Assembly (NCBI RefSeq): GCF_004342115.1
Contig: NZ_SMAC01000025.1
Coordinates: 1 to 46,516 of the forward strand
DNA from: Mannheimia haemolytica
Lineage (GTDB): Bacteria; Pseudomonadota; Gammaproteobacteria; Enterobacterales; Pasteurellaceae
Reading direction: 5' to 3'
Length of the DNA: 46,516 nt
Below are positions 7,996-18,099 of the stretch, piece by piece. The notes beneath the pieces are model-generated. The model was given only the letters and a program-made list of their open reading frames with translations, was not told the origin of the DNA and did no database searches. The translations under genes were made by a program, and so were the position numbers. Numbering within the stretch: the stretch's first letter is position 1; each line of letters begins with the position of its first letter.

Positions 7996-10860
7996 ATGAC
8001 AAAACAATTCACAATGGAAGACCGTTTTAACCCTTCCGCTGTAGAGCAAGCGCTCTACCAACACTGGGAATCGCAAGGCTATTTTAAGCCGAGTGAAGAT
8101 ATTAATGCACCGAGCTACTGTATCGCTATTCCGCCGCCGAATGTGACGGGGAGTTTGCATATGGGGCACGCTTTCCAGCAAACCTTGATGGATACGCTGA
8201 TTCGTTTTAACCGTATGGAGGGCAACAATACCCTTTGGCAAACAGGAACTGACCACGCAGGGATTGCCACTCAGATGGTGGTGGAGCGTAAAATCGCAGC
8301 GGAAGAAGGTAAAACCCGCCACGATTATGGGCGTGAAGCCTTTATCAACAAAATCTGGGATTGGAAAGCCTATTCGGGCGGCACGATCAGCCAGCAAATG
8401 CGTCGCTTAGGCAACTCGATTGACTGGGATCGTGAGCGTTTTACGATGGACGAAGGCTTATCCAATGCGGTAAAAGAGGTGTTCGTTCGCTTGCACGAAG
8501 AAGGCTTGATTTACCGTGGCAAACGCCTCGTAAACTGGGATCCGAAACTGCATACTGCGATTTCTGACTTGGAAGTGGAAAACAAAGAAAGCAAAGGCTC
8601 GCTGTGGCATTTCCGCTATCCGCTGGCTAATGGTGCAAAAACCGCAGACGGCTTGGATTACTTAGTGGTGGCAACGACCCGTCCTGAAACGATGTTGGGC
8701 GATACTGCGGTGGCGGTTCACCCTGAAGATGAGCGTTATCAAGCTCTGATTGGCAAAAGCGTAATCCTACCGCTTGCCAACCGTGAAATCCCGATTATTG
8801 CCGATGAGTATGTGGATCGTGAGTTCGGTACGGGCGTGGTAAAAATCACCCCTGCCCACGATTTCAACGACTACGAAGTGGGCAAACGCCACGGCTTGCC
8901 GATGGTGAATGTGATGACCTTAAATGCCGATATTCGTGCAGAGGCCGAAATTATCGGCACAGACGGTAAACCGCTTTCCGACTACACCGCCCCAATTCCT
9001 GCCGACTATCAAAGCTTAGAGCGTTTTGCCGCGCGTAAGAAAATTGTGGCAGATTTTGAAGCTCTTGGGCTGTTAGATCAAATCAAACCACACGACTTAA
9101 AAGTGCCGTATGGCGACCGTGGTGGCGTGCCGATTGAGCCGATGCTGACCGACCAATGGTATGTGTCTGTCAAACCTTTGGCGGAAGTCGCGACCAAAGC
9201 GGTGGAAGACGGCGAAATCCAATTCGTGCCGAAACAGTACGAAAACCTGTATTTCTCTTGGATGCGTGATATTCAAGACTGGTGTATCTCTCGCCAATTA
9301 TGGTGGGGACACCGCATTCCAGCGTGGTATGACGAGCAGGGCAATGTTTATGTAGCACGAGATGAAGCGGAAGTGCGTGCGAAACACAACTTACCTGCGG
9401 ACTTACCATTAAAACAAGATGAAGACGTACTGGATACTTGGTTCTCGTCTGGTCTATGGACGTTCTCAACGTTAGGCTGGCCAGAACAAACCAAAGAACT
9501 GAAAATGTTCCACCCGACCGATGTGCTGATTACCGGTTTTGACATCATCTTCTTCTGGGTGGCTCGTATGATTATGTTCACGATGCACTTCATCAAAGAT
9601 GAAAACGGCAAACCGCAAGTGCCGTTCAAAACCGTGTATGTAACAGGCTTGATCCGTGACGAGCAAGGGCAGAAAATGTCGAAATCGAAAGGGAACGTGT
9701 TAGACCCGATTGATATGATTGACGGCATCAGTCTCGACGATTTGCTCGAAAAACGTACAGGTAATATGATGCAGCCACAACTGGCAGAAAAAATCGCTAA
9801 GGCAACCCGCAAAGAATTTGCCGAAGGGATTGTGGCACACGGCACAGACGCTCTGCGTTTCACCCTCACCGCCCTTGCCAGCAACGGTCGAGACATCAAC
9901 TGGGATATGAAACGTTTAGAAGGCTACCGCAACTTCTGCAACAAACTGTGGAATGCGAGCCGTTATGTGCTGACCAATGACAAGTTGGATTTAAGCGAAG
10001 GCGACGTGGAATTTAGCCTTGCCGATCGTTGGATTGAAAGCCAATTCAACCGCACGGTGGAAACTTTCCGCACCGCACTCAGCCAATACCGTTTCGACTT
10101 AGTGGCAAATGCGATCTACGAATTTACTTGGGATCAATTCTGCGACTGGTATTTAGAGCTGACCAAACCTATTTTCTTCAAAGGCACAGATGTACAACGC
10201 CGTGGCGCAAGTCGCACGCTGGTGAATGTATTGGAAAAACTCCTGCGTTTAATCCACCCAGTAATGCCGTTCATCACCGAAGAAATCTGGCAGAAAGTGA
10301 AAGGCTTTGTAGGTATTGAAGCCGATACCATTATGTTGCAAAAATTCCCACAATTTGACCCGCTTGCCATTGATGAAACCGCCGAAAGTCAAATCAACTT
10401 TATCAAAGAAGTGATTGTGGCGGTGCGTAACATTCGTGCGGAAAGCAACATCGCACCAAGCAAAGGTTTAGATTTAATCGCTCGTAATTTCTCTGCGGAC
10501 GAAGTCTCTATTCTCAACGCTAACGAAGTGTTGCTCAAATCGATGGCAAAACTTGATAGCGTGAAAGTGCTGGAAAATGGTGAAAATGCACCGCTATCGG
10601 TAGCGAAACTGGTCGCAAATGGTGAGATCTTGATCCCAATGGCAGGCTTTATCAACAAAGAAGCTGAGCTGGCTCGCCTCACCAAAGAGATGGATAAACT
10701 TAAAGGTGAAGTGGCTCGCATTGAAGGCAAACTTTCAAACGAAGCCTTTGTCGCCAAAGCCCCAGAGCAAGTCATCGCCAAAGAGCGTGAAAAAATGCAA
10801 GAGTACCTGAGTGGATTAGAGAAATTGCAGGTGCAGTATCAAGAGATTGAAGCACTGTAA
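7996..10860 (+). CDS. valS: Valyl-tRNA synthetase
   Basis: The 954-residue class I synthetase charges tRNA-Val. The HIGH-type motif is in [18 protein letters not shown] (residues about 42-59) and the KMSKS loop is [10 protein letters not shown] (about 555). An editing (CP1) domain lies between them, with [17 protein letters not shown], and the C-terminus (about 885-954) is the expected coiled coil. Length is normal for the family. Codon use is richer in G/C than in the preceding orphan gene. It is monocistronic, ended by the inverted uptake pair at 10869-10913. Confidence 0.98.
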   Translation: MTKQFTMEDRFNPSAVEQALYQHWESQGYFKPSEDINAPSYCIAIPPPNVTGSLHMGHAFQQTLMDTLIRFNRMEGNNTLWQTGTDHAGIATQMVVERKIAAEEGKTRHDYGREAFINKIWDWKAYSGGTISQQMRRLGNSIDWDRERFTMDEGLSNAVKEVFVRLHEEGLIYRGKRLVNWDPKLHTAISDLEVENKESKGSLWHFRYPLANGAKTADGLDYLVVATTRPETMLGDTAVAVHPEDERYQALIGKSVILPLANREIPIIADEYVDREFGTGVVKITPAHDFNDYEVGKRHGLPMVNVMTLNADIRAEAEIIGTDGKPLSDYTAPIPADYQSLERFAARKKIVADFEALGLLDQIKPHDLKVPYGDRGGVPIEPMLTDQWYVSVKPLAEVATKAVEDGEIQFVPKQYENLYFSWMRDIQDWCISRQLWWGHRIPAWYDEQGNVYVARDEAEVRAKHNLPADLPLKQDEDVLDTWFSSGLWTFSTLGWPEQTKELKMFHPTDVLITGFDIIFFWVARMIMFTMHFIKDENGKPQVPFKTVYVTGLIRDEQGQKMSKSKGNVLDPIDMIDGISLDDLLEKRTGNMMQPQLAEKIAKATRKEFAEGIVAHGTDALRFTLTALASNGRDINWDMKRLEGYRNFCNKLWNASRYVLTNDKLDLSEGDVEFSLADRWIESQFNRTVETFRTALSQYRFDLVANAIYEFTWDQFCDWYLELTKPIFFKGTDVQRRGASRTLVNVLEKLLRLIHPVMPFITEEIWQKVKGFVGIEADTIMLQKFPQFDPLAIDETAESQINFIKEVIVAVRNIRAESNIAPSKGLDLIARNFSADEVSILNANEVLLKSMAKLDSVKVLENGENAPLSVAKLVANGEILIPMAGFINKEAELARLTKEMDKLKGEVARIEGKLSNEAFVAKAPEQVIAKEREKMQEYLSGLEKLQVQYQEIEAL

Positions 10861-10868
10861 TTAACTAA

Positions 10869-10913
10869 CAAGCGGTCAGGATTTGGAAATTTTTTGCTAA
10901 TTCAGACCGCTTG
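10869..10913 (+). terminator. Inverted uptake-sequence pair acting as valS terminator
   Basis: CAAGCGGTC (10869-10877) and GACCGCTTG (10905-10913) form a 9-bp stem between the converging valS and SGNH-hydrolase genes. Both arms are Apl-type uptake cores. Confidence 0.65.
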
Positions 10914-10930
10914 CTTATTGAAGCTTTTCA

Positions 10931-11524
10931 TTATAAATGTTTGGTTAAAATCGCCTCTAGGCGGTCATAGCCTGCTTGGGTGAAGTGTAATCCATCGTGG
11001 CATAAAGTTAGATCTAAATTCCCTTCTTTGTCAGCAAAATATTCCCACGTTTTTACATAAGTCAAATCAGATGGAATATTTGCCTCAAAATACGCATTGA
11101 GCTCTTTTATTGCAGCATTATTGGTGGTGGTAATATTATTAACCGGTGTGGCTTCCAATAGAAAAAAGTTGGCATTTGGATTAATTTTGCGAAGAGAATC
11201 CACAATTTCGCCAATCCACTCTAACACTTGTTTTGGCGAGTAATCCGGCTCTTTTACAATGTCATTAACGCCTAGAAAAATAAATACATTATCGCCAACG
11301 TGTTGAATTCGCTCTTGTCGGGTAATCACATCCAAATATTGGCGGGTGCTGGTGCCTGATAAGCCCAAATTGGCAACTGTTTTTCCTGCTAAATTCGGCG
11401 TGCCGTTTTCCATATCGCCCCACATATCAAACAGGGAATGCCCAATAAGGGAAATATCTGCCTGTTTTTCAAATTCTGATTTTTTTGTTTGGTAGCGATT
11501 AAAAATATCTTGATCGGTAAGCAT
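10931..11524 (-). CDS. SGNH/GDSL-type hydrolase
   Basis: The 197-residue protein shows the four SGNH blocks: block I as IGHSLFDMW (nucleophile Ser30, with GHSL in place of GDSL), block II around GLSGTSTRQYL, block III as LGVNDIV (Asn), and block V as HDGLHFTQAGYDRL (Asp-x-x-His pair). It resembles lysophospholipase/acetylhydrolase-like members such as platelet-activating-factor acetylhydrolase homologues. There is no signal peptide, so it is probably cytoplasmic. The substrate cannot be named. It stands alone, upstream of no obvious partner, with its own short leader. Confidence 0.82.
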   Translation of the reverse strand: MLTDQDIFNRYQTKKSEFEKQADISLIGHSLFDMWGDMENGTPNLAGKTVANLGLSGTSTRQYLDVITRQERIQHVGDNVFIFLGVNDIVKEPDYSPKQVLEWIGEIVDSLRKINPNANFFLLEATPVNNITTTNNAAIKELNAYFEANIPSDLTYVKTWEYFADKEGNLDLTLCHDGLHFTQAGYDRLEAILTKHL

Positions 11525-11620
11525 AGGTTCTTCTTAAATATAAATGAAAAATCGCTCCATTATTATACAAACTTGTAAACATTCACTCCAAGATATTTTG
11601 AAGAAAAATCCAATAAAAAA

Positions 11621-11645
11621 GCCACTTAATATCGAATTAAGTGGC
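11621..11645 (-). terminator. Terminator of gnd
   Basis: Perfect 10-bp stem GCCACTTAAT (11621-11630) and ATTAAGTGGC (11636-11645) with a 5-nt loop. On the minus strand it is followed by TTTTTT, 14 bp past the gnd stop. Confidence 0.85.
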
Positions 11646-11658
11646 TCAAAAAGATTAA

Positions 11659-13113
11659 TTATACATCATAAGTGGTCGATGCGGTATTACCGCCACGTCC
11701 TGTCCAGTTGGTGTGGAAGAACTCACCGCGAGCTTTGTCTGTACGCTCATAAGTATGAGCACCAAAGTAGTCACGTTGTGCTTGGAGTAAGTTTGCCGGT
11801 AAACGTGCCGAGGTGTAGCCATCTAAGAAGGTAATGGCTGACGCCATACAAGGTACAGGTAAACCGATTTCCACCGATTTTGCCACTACTTTACGCCAAT
11901 CTGCCAAGCAGTTTTCCAAAATATCTTTGAAGTATGGGTCTGAGCCTAAGAACACTAAATATGGGTTGGCTTCATACGCATCACGAATGTTGCCTAAGAA
12001 ACGGCTGCGGATAATACAACCTTCACGCCATAATAGGGCGGTATTGCCGTAGTTGATGTCCCAACCGAATTGCTCAGAAGCCTCACGAATCAACATAAAG
12101 CCTTGTGCATAAGAGATGATTTTGGAAGCAAGTAACGCACGGCGTACCGCTTCTACCCATACTTTTTTGTCGCCTTCAACTTTACCAATTTCTTTGTTAA
12201 ACAATCTTGAAGCCGCAACACGTTGATCTTTAAACGCAGATACGCAACGGGCGAATACCGACTCGGTAATCAGTGTTAATGGAATGCCGAAATCAAGGGC
12301 GTTAATACCAGTCCATTTACCCGTTCCTTTTTGACCTGCGGTGTCGAGAATTTTCTCTACCAATGGCTCGCCGTCTTCGTCTTTGTAGGCAAGAATATCA
12401 GTGGTAATATCCACCAAATAGCTGTCTAATTCGGTGTTTTTCCACTCTTTAAAGATTTCGTGCATTTCATCATAGCTTAAACCTAAACCATCTTTTAAGA
12501 ATTGGTAGGCTTCACAAATTAACTGCATATCGCCATATTCGATACCGTTGTGAACCATTTTCACAAAATGCCCTGCTCCATCACGACCAACCCAGTCACA
12601 ACAAGGCTCACCTTTGTCGGTTTTGGCTGAAATTGCTTGGAAAATCGGCTTCACATATTGCCACGCAGATTCATCACCGCCCGGCATAATTGACGGTCCG
12701 TGACGAGCACCCTCTTCGCCGCCCGATACACCTGAGCCGATAAAGCGAATGCCTTTTTCCGCTAACGCTTTCACACGGCGGTTGGTGTCCGGATAGTTTG
12801 AGTTACCGCCATCAATGATGATGTCGCCTTCTTCTAAATGTGGCAGAAGAGCCTCGATAAACTGATCCACCACCTCACCGGCACGCACCATTAGCATCAC
12901 TTTACGCGGTTTTTCCAACTTCGCCGCTAAATCTTCTAACGAGTAAGCACCGATAATGTTCGTGCCTTTCGCCGCACCTTCTAAGAACTCATCCACTTTT
13001 GAAGTAGTGCGGTTGTACGCCACCACTTTAAAGCCGTTGTCATTCATATTCAAAATTAAATTTTGACCCATTACGGCGAGCCCAATCACGCCGATATCGC
13101 CTTTTTGTGACAT
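11659..13113 (-). CDS. gnd: 6-phosphogluconate dehydrogenase (decarboxylating)
   Basis: The 484-residue enzyme oxidises 6-phosphogluconate to ribulose 5-phosphate, making NADPH. The nucleotide-binding loop is GLAVMGQNL near the N-terminus. The family signatures GGNSNYPDT and HFVKMVHNGIEYGDMQ (containing the catalytic Lys and the following His-Asn) are present, and the C-terminus holds RDYFGAHTYER. Full length. Together with pgl and zwf upstream on the same strand it completes the oxidative pentose phosphate branch, but two unrelated genes lie between pgl and gnd. Confidence 0.98.
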   Translation of the reverse strand: MSQKGDIGVIGLAVMGQNLILNMNDNGFKVVAYNRTTSKVDEFLEGAAKGTNIIGAYSLEDLAAKLEKPRKVMLMVRAGEVVDQFIEALLPHLEEGDIIIDGGNSNYPDTNRRVKALAEKGIRFIGSGVSGGEEGARHGPSIMPGGDESAWQYVKPIFQAISAKTDKGEPCCDWVGRDGAGHFVKMVHNGIEYGDMQLICEAYQFLKDGLGLSYDEMHEIFKEWKNTELDSYLVDITTDILAYKDEDGEPLVEKILDTAGQKGTGKWTGINALDFGIPLTLITESVFARCVSAFKDQRVAASRLFNKEIGKVEGDKKVWVEAVRRALLASKIISYAQGFMLIREASEQFGWDINYGNTALLWREGCIIRSRFLGNIRDAYEANPYLVFLGSDPYFKDILENCLADWRKVVAKSVEIGLPVPCMASAITFLDGYTSARLPANLLQAQRDYFGAHTYERTDKARGEFFHTNWTGRGGNTASTTYDV

Positions 13114-13142
13114 TGTTTGCTCCTATTGTTTTTGATTCTATG

Positions 13143-13186
13143 CAAGCGGTCGAATTGGTAAAATTTTTTGCAAATTTGACCGCTTG
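13143..13186 (-). terminator. Inverted uptake-sequence pair after the racemase-like gene
   Basis: CAAGCGGTC (13143-13151) faces GACCGCTTG (13178-13186). It lies between the racemase-like gene and gnd on the minus strand, so it probably attenuates read-through into gnd. Confidence 0.55.
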
Positions 13187-13195
13187 TAACATTTA

Positions 13196-13885
13196 TTAAC
13201 CTAAAATAAACTCCACCGCCATTTGGCTGTGTAATGCTGCTGTATCGAAAAACGGTAACGGATTGTCGTTTTGGTTAATCAGCAACCCGATTTCGGTACA
13301 ACCTAAAATCACACCTTCTGCACCTTGTTCACTAAGTTGTTGAATAGTCTGAAGATAAAACGCTTTGGCACTTTCAGTAATCTTGCCTAAACAGAGTTCC
13401 TCGAAAATAATGCGATGAATTTCTTGTTGCGTTTCCTCATCTGGTACTATTGATGTGATACCACGCTCCAATAAACCGTCTTTGTAAAAATTATCACTCA
13501 TAGTAAATTTTGTGCCAAGGAGTGCTACTTTCTGCAGACCTTGAGCTGAAATCGCCTCAGCCACACAGTCCAAAATATGCAAAAACGGCACAGAGATATG
13601 GCTACTAATTTGATCGGCAATTTTGTGCATTGTGTTGGTTGCCAATAAAATGCCTTCTGCTCCGGCTTGTTCTAGCAATCTAGCTTGTTCAGATAAAATT
13701 TCAGCGGCTGCTTGCCAATTTCCCTGCTTTTGGCATTGTACAATCTCTTCAAAATTGACACTCGAAATTAAAATCTTGGCACTGCTATTTCCACCTAATA
13801 CTTTATTCACCGAGCGATTAATATCTAAATAATAAGAAACCGTGCTTTCCGCACTCATTCCACCTAAAATGCCGAGTGTTTTCAT
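13196..13885 (-). CDS. Aspartate/glutamate racemase-family protein lacking the first catalytic Cys
   Basis: The 229-residue protein aligns in memory along its whole length with E. coli YgeA (GGMSAESTVSYY, AEGILLATNTMHK, VILGCTEIGLL, FDTAALH). This family racemises amino acids with two Cys residues acting as acid and base. The second Cys (GCTEIG) is present, but at the first site, where YgeA has CTNTMHK, this protein has Ala82 (ATNTMHK, codon GCA). Conventional two-base racemisation is therefore unlikely; a different one-base reaction or loss of activity are both possible. It lies in the pentose phosphate gene cluster between gnd and the broken ORF6N gene. Confidence 0.85.
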   Translation of the reverse strand: MKTLGILGGMSAESTVSYYLDINRSVNKVLGGNSSAKILISSVNFEEIVQCQKQGNWQAAAEILSEQARLLEQAGAEGILLATNTMHKIADQISSHISVPFLHILDCVAEAISAQGLQKVALLGTKFTMSDNFYKDGLLERGITSIVPDEETQQEIHRIIFEELCLGKITESAKAFYLQTIQQLSEQGAEGVILGCTEIGLLINQNDNPLPFFDTAALHSQMAVEFILG

Positions 13886-13894
13886 TAATATACC

Positions 13895-14782
13895 TTATTG
13901 ATTTTCCGCTAACTTTTCTAAAATGCGGCTCATTGATAAATCCATTTTAGAAAAAGCGAACCATTTCTTACCTAAATCTTTAAGTGATGCACCGATATGA
14001 TAAAGCTCTTTTTCATCAATAATCAAAAATCGGTCGTGAGATTTATCAAATATTTTCACATTAATGTGAGCATATTGGCTGTTATATTTTTCCAAATCTA
14101 ATGCAAGTTGCTTAGATACTTGTTTCGTATAAATCGTAACTGATACGTTATGCGATCGTTTCGTAAATAAAGTTAAAACGGTATCATCTACATAGTTATC
14201 AATTAAAATCAGCGATGATTTTGCACCTCTCACTAATTCCGTAACAAACTGATAAGCGTTAAAGGTTTCACCTTCAAAGAAAACCCCTTGCATTTTAGGC
14301 TTATTGCCTTCAAGAGATTGAAACACCTGCTCTAACTACCCAGACATCTCCAACTGTTTACGCTCTACACTTTCTAAGCGTTGTACCAAACCACTATTTG
14401 TTTGCAAAAGATGACGCATTTGCACAAAGGCTTGCATAATCTTAATGCTAACTTGCACTGCAACTTCACTACGCAATACTGCCGAAAGCATTGCAATGCC
14501 TTGCTCGGTAAAGACATAAGGAAGATATTTCCTATGTTGGCCACGCCCACTATTTTCGTTTAAGATCACAAATTGTGATCTTAAAGATAGCCATTCGTTT
14601 TCTGTTAATTGAAAACGAAATATGTCAGGAAATCGCTCTTCATTCCGTTTTACTGCTTGGTTAAAGGTTCGAGTATCTACCTGATAAAGCTCTGCCAAAT
14701 GAACATCTAGCATTACTTGCTCGCCACGAATAGTAAAAATTTTAGAGTTAATGTTTGGTTCAATTAATTGAATTGGATTCAT
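13895..14782 (-). pseudogene. ORF6N-domain / PLD-like phage-type protein split by an in-frame TAG
   Basis: The first 148 codons encode an ORF6N DNA-binding domain (FTIRGEQVMLDVHLAELYQVDTRTFNQAVKRN, then the RYLPYVFTEQGIAML-type core). They end at TAG (14338-14336). The same frame continues without shift as LEQVFQSLEGNKPKMQG and then a C-terminal domain (SSLILIDNYVDDTVLTLF, KSHDRFLIIDEKELYHIGASLKDLGKKW) with the HDR signature of phospholipase-D-like folds. In relatives known to me both halves form one protein of about 300 residues, so codon 149 is a nonsense mutation. A downstream GTG at 14326 could restart the second half. Low-GC, inserted between pgl and the racemase-like gene. Confidence 0.85.
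14559..14585. promoter_or_regulatory. Perfect 27-bp palindrome with AGATCAC half-sites inside the ORF6N gene
   Basis: Positions 14559-14585 read the same on both strands around a single central A. The half-site is TTTAAGATCACAA. It lies inside the ORF6N coding region, about 200 bp from the start codon. Related half-sites occur at 14806-14823 and 14941-14959. A protein-binding role is inferred. Confidence 0.45.
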
Positions 14783-14805
14783 CTTTCTTCCTTATTCTTC
14801 AGTGA

Positions 14806-14823
14806 AGATCACTTTTGTGATCT
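14806..14823. promoter_or_regulatory. Candidate operator upstream of the ORF6N gene
   Basis: AGATCAC (14806-14812) and GTGATCT (14817-14823) face each other across TTTT, 24-41 bp upstream of the ORF6N ATG. Location in the presumed promoter/leader makes it a candidate autoregulatory site. Confidence 0.5.
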
Positions 14824-14940
14824 CAAAATAAGAAAGACTATGCCAATTTTTGGCCTATACCACGAGCAGATTTTTCTGCTTTTTCGATGAATATCACAAA
14901 AATACTTTGCAACATTTTTCTAAAATTTAACCGCTTGTAA

Positions 14941-14959
14941 AGGTCACTGATTGTGACCT
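14941..14959. promoter_or_regulatory. Related palindrome at the 3' end of pgl
   Basis: AGGTCAC (14941-14947) and GTGACCT (14953-14959), spacer TGATT. It differs from the two sites downstream by a compensated A-to-G / T-to-C pair and overlaps the pgl stop codon. Confidence 0.4.
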
Positions 14960-15656
14960 AGAGTAAGTTAGCCGCCTCACTATCCAAATACCATTCCGTT
15001 ACCCCATTTTCCGCCTGAATTTTGGCGGCAGGATAAGGTAAATTTTCTGCCGGAGTGGTTTGGATTTCTTTTAAAATTTCCGCTTTGCTTGCTCCTGTGA
15101 CCAAGTAAGTGATCCGTTTGGCTTTTTCAATTAAAGATGCCGTTTTGGAAATGCGGATCTGCCCTGTTTCTGGGTGTTTGGCGATCACGGCAACGTTCTG
15201 ATCATTAAAATCTGTTTGATGTGGGAACAGTGAGGCGGTATGCCCGTCTGTTCCCATTCCTAAAATAATCCAATCAAACGCCAAGTTCGGCACACAAGCG
15301 GTCAATTCTGCCGAAAATCTTGCAAGTTCTTGTTCTACATTCTCTTCACCACGAATGCGGTGAATATTTTCGCTTGGAATGTCGATGTGATCGAACAGTA
15401 ATTTCTGCACTTCGCCGTAGTTACTTTCGGGATCGGTTGGGGCAACCATTCGATCATCCCCCCACCAGAAATGCAGGTTTTGCCATTGAATTTCGGTATT
15501 AAACGGTGCTTGAGCTAAGGTTTTGAATAATAATTTGGGGGTTGAACCACCGGAAAGGGAAATATGCACCGGGCGGTTTTGATGGCTGTATTCAATAAAC
15601 TCTTTAGCAATTTGTTCAACCGCAGCTTGGGCGGTGGGGAAAATAACTTTATTCAT
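14958..15656 (-). CDS. pgl: 6-phosphogluconolactonase
   Basis: The 232-residue protein hydrolyses 6-phosphogluconolactone, the second step of the oxidative pentose phosphate pathway. Family motifs are ISLSGGSTPKLLFK (phosphate-binding loop, residues about 32-45), FWWGDDRMV, and WIILGMGTDGHTASLFP (containing the His-Thr pair). It is of the DevB/NagB-fold type common in Pasteurellaceae. It follows zwf by about 50 bp on the same strand, so the two are likely cotranscribed. One uptake core (15296-15306) lies within the coding sequence. Confidence 0.95.
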   Translation of the reverse strand: MNKVIFPTAQAAVEQIAKEFIEYSHQNRPVHISLSGGSTPKLLFKTLAQAPFNTEIQWQNLHFWWGDDRMVAPTDPESNYGEVQKLLFDHIDIPSENIHRIRGEENVEQELARFSAELTACVPNLAFDWIILGMGTDGHTASLFPHQTDFNDQNVAVIAKHPETGQIRISKTASLIEKAKRITYLVTGASKAEILKEIQTTPAENLPYPAAKIQAENGVTEWYLDSEAANLL

Positions 15657-15705
15657 AATTTGCCTCGTTAGATCACCCCTCTTTAGAAAAGAGGGGAACT
15701 GAAAT

Positions 15706-17193
15706 TTACACTTTCTTCTTCATTGTACCGGACGGTTTTCGCCATACTTTGCCGTGTCTGGCGATTAATTTATCTGCCTCGGTTGGCCCCCAAGTGCCGG
15801 ATTCATATTCATACACACGCCCACGATTAGCTTTGTAGCCTAAAATCGGTTGCACAAATTTCCAACAAGCGTGTACAGCATCAGTACGGGCAAATAAGGT
15901 TGCATCACCTTTAAGTGCGTCTAAGAGTAAGCGTTCATAAGCGGTGAGTAAGCTTGATGATGAACTTAAATCAGAATAGCGGAAATCCATTGAGACTTCT
16001 TTCGCTTCAAAGCCTGCTCCCGGTTTTTTCAAGCCGAAACGCATTGAAATGCCTTCGTCCGGTTGCACACGAATAATCAATTTATTTTCCGGAGCATTTT
16101 GGCTAAATACCGGGTGTGGTGTAGTTTTAAAATGAATTACGATTTCCGTCACACGGGTTGGTAAGCGTTTACCGGTTCGCACATAGAACGGCACACCTGC
16201 CCAACGCCAGTTATCGATTTCACATTTTACCGCCATAAAGGTTTCAGTGTTGGAATCAGCCGGCACGCCTTTTTCTTCCAAGTAAGCCGGCACTTCTTTG
16301 CCGTCTACCGTGCCACGAGCATACTGACCTAACACCACATTGTGTTTAACGTCTTCTTCAGTTAGCGGATGCAAGCAATATAGCACTTTTGCGACTTCAT
16401 CACGCATTGAATTAGCATTAATAATTGCCGGTGGCTCCATTGCAACCATGGCTAATACTTGCAATAAGTGGTTTTGGAACATATCACGCATTGCCCCCGA
16501 GCCATCATAGTAACCGCCACGATCTTCAACGCCGATGGATTCTGCCCCGGTAATTTCCACATAATCAATAAAATTACGGTTCCAAAGCGGTTCAAATAAG
16601 CCGTTAGAAAAACGTAAAACGAGTAAGTTTTGTACCGTTTCTTTACCTAAATAGTGGTCGATACGGTAGATTTGATGCTCTTCAAAGCATTTGTGGATTT
16701 GTACGTCTAATTTTTTGGCGGTTTCGATATCGTAGCCGAATGGTTTTTCAACAATAATCCGTTTCCAGCCAAACTCTTCGGTAGTTAAGCCGTGAGCGGC
16801 TAAACATTCCGGAATCACGCCATATAAACTTGGTGGCGTGGAGAGGTAATAAAGCGTGTTACCGGCTGTTTGATATTTATCGTGTAGCTCATCAAGACGA
16901 GGCAGCAACTTGGCATAATCCACTGCATCAGAGGTATTTACAGCTTGGTAATAAAGATGTTCGCAAAATTTATCTAATTCTTCACCGCTTGCTTTTTCAA
17001 ATTTGACTAACGCATCACGCATTTTTTGGCGGAAAGATTCGTCGGTTAATTCTGAACGAGAAACACCTAGGACGGAAAAATGCTCGCCCAATCTGCCAAT
17101 CTTATATAAGTTATAAAGAGCAGGAATTAATTTACGAAAAGTTAAGTCACCGGAAGCACCAAAAATGACGATACAGCTATTTTCAGCATTCAT
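15706..17193 (-). CDS. zwf: Glucose-6-phosphate 1-dehydrogenase
   Basis: The 495-residue enzyme catalyses the NADP-dependent entry step of the pentose phosphate pathway. Visible are the nucleotide-binding [18 protein letters not shown] at the N-terminus, the EKPFGYD motif and the active-site signature [13 protein letters not shown] (catalytic His and Lys). Normal length. It is the first gene of the zwf-pgl pair; the ATG at 17193 follows a GGATAAAT leader. The C-terminal tail MKKKV is short and basic. Confidence 0.98.
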   Translation of the reverse strand: MNAENSCIVIFGASGDLTFRKLIPALYNLYKIGRLGEHFSVLGVSRSELTDESFRQKMRDALVKFEKASGEELDKFCEHLYYQAVNTSDAVDYAKLLPRLDELHDKYQTAGNTLYYLSTPPSLYGVIPECLAAHGLTTEEFGWKRIIVEKPFGYDIETAKKLDVQIHKCFEEHQIYRIDHYLGKETVQNLLVLRFSNGLFEPLWNRNFIDYVEITGAESIGVEDRGGYYDGSGAMRDMFQNHLLQVLAMVAMEPPAIINANSMRDEVAKVLYCLHPLTEEDVKHNVVLGQYARGTVDGKEVPAYLEEKGVPADSNTETFMAVKCEIDNWRWAGVPFYVRTGKRLPTRVTEIVIHFKTTPHPVFSQNAPENKLIIRVQPDEGISMRFGLKKPGAGFEAKEVSMDFRYSDLSSSSSLLTAYERLLLDALKGDATLFARTDAVHACWKFVQPILGYKANRGRVYEYESGTWGPTEADKLIARHGKVWRKPSGTMKKKV

Positions 17194-17267
17194 TTATTTA
17201 TCCTATTGCTAATTGTTAAAATTTTGTTGGGTGCAAGATTATCATAAAAATTGCTAATCGGAACTAC

Positions 17268-18086
17268 CTATTTGAATAAAAATATTTTATCCCAATCTAT
17301 CGAGCCGTCAGCCACCATCACAAAATAAGGATTAATCAAACTTTCTCGCTGATTATAAGTCAGCGGCGAAAAATTAAAGTCGAAAATTTTGCCGCCCATT
17401 TCACTTAACAGCACTTCTGCCACAGCAGTATCCCATTCGCCGGTGTCACCAAAACGGATATAACAATCGGCTTTCCCTTCTGCCACTAAACCGGCTTTTA
17501 GACTGCCCGAACCATATTTTACACACTCAATTTGTGGGGCTGAAATGGCATTTTTAGCTTGTTCTGCATGTAAATCGCTGCCTACGGTAACAATCAAAAG
17601 GGCATTCTCCGCACGTTTCGGTTTGACAAGCGGTCGAATTTCTCCATTTTCTTGCAAAAAGCTACCGCTACCTTCCATACTAAAATAGGTTTTTCCTAAT
17701 ATCGGAGCATGAATAACGCCCAGCACCGGCTGATTTCTACCCTCACGTTTTTGCACTAACGCAATCACCACTGAAAATTGACCGGTGCGGTTAATAAACT
17801 GTTGTGTGCCGTCAATCGGGTCGATAATCCAATATTCTTGCCATTGTTGGCGTTCGGCAAACGGAATATCGCAAAACTCTTCCGATAATACCGGAATATC
17901 TGGTGTGAGTTGCTTCAAGCGTTCAGTTAAAAATTGGCTGATAATCAGATCCGCTTCCGTCACCGGTGTGCAATCGGCTTTGATTTTAATTGCCACCGAG
18001 CGGGCATAAAGCTGCTTTAACTGCTCACCGGCTGCTTTGGCAATATTGATAATATTCTCGAGTAGGGGTTGAGTTAGCGTTTGCAT
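17268..18086 (-). CDS. cysQ: 3'(2'),5'-bisphosphate nucleotidase
   Basis: The 272-residue protein belongs to the inositol-monophosphatase superfamily and hydrolyses 3'-phosphoadenosine 5'-phosphate, relieving inhibition in sulfur assimilation. The metal-binding motif DPIDGTQQFINR (residues about 90-101), the upstream LSEEFCDIP Glu and the C-terminal GDTGEWDTAVAEVLL motif (second metal Asp) are all present. It follows nudE by 13 bp on the same strand. An uptake core (17631-17640) is embedded in the coding sequence, followed by the typical A/T-rich tail. Confidence 0.93.
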   Translation of the reverse strand: MQTLTQPLLENIINIAKAAGEQLKQLYARSVAIKIKADCTPVTEADLIISQFLTERLKQLTPDIPVLSEEFCDIPFAERQQWQEYWIIDPIDGTQQFINRTGQFSVVIALVQKREGRNQPVLGVIHAPILGKTYFSMEGSGSFLQENGEIRPLVKPKRAENALLIVTVGSDLHAEQAKNAISAPQIECVKYGSGSLKAGLVAEGKADCYIRFGDTGEWDTAVAEVLLSEMGGKIFDFNFSPLTYNQRESLINPYFVMVADGSIDWDKIFLFK

Positions 18087-18099
18087 AATAGCTCCTTGC

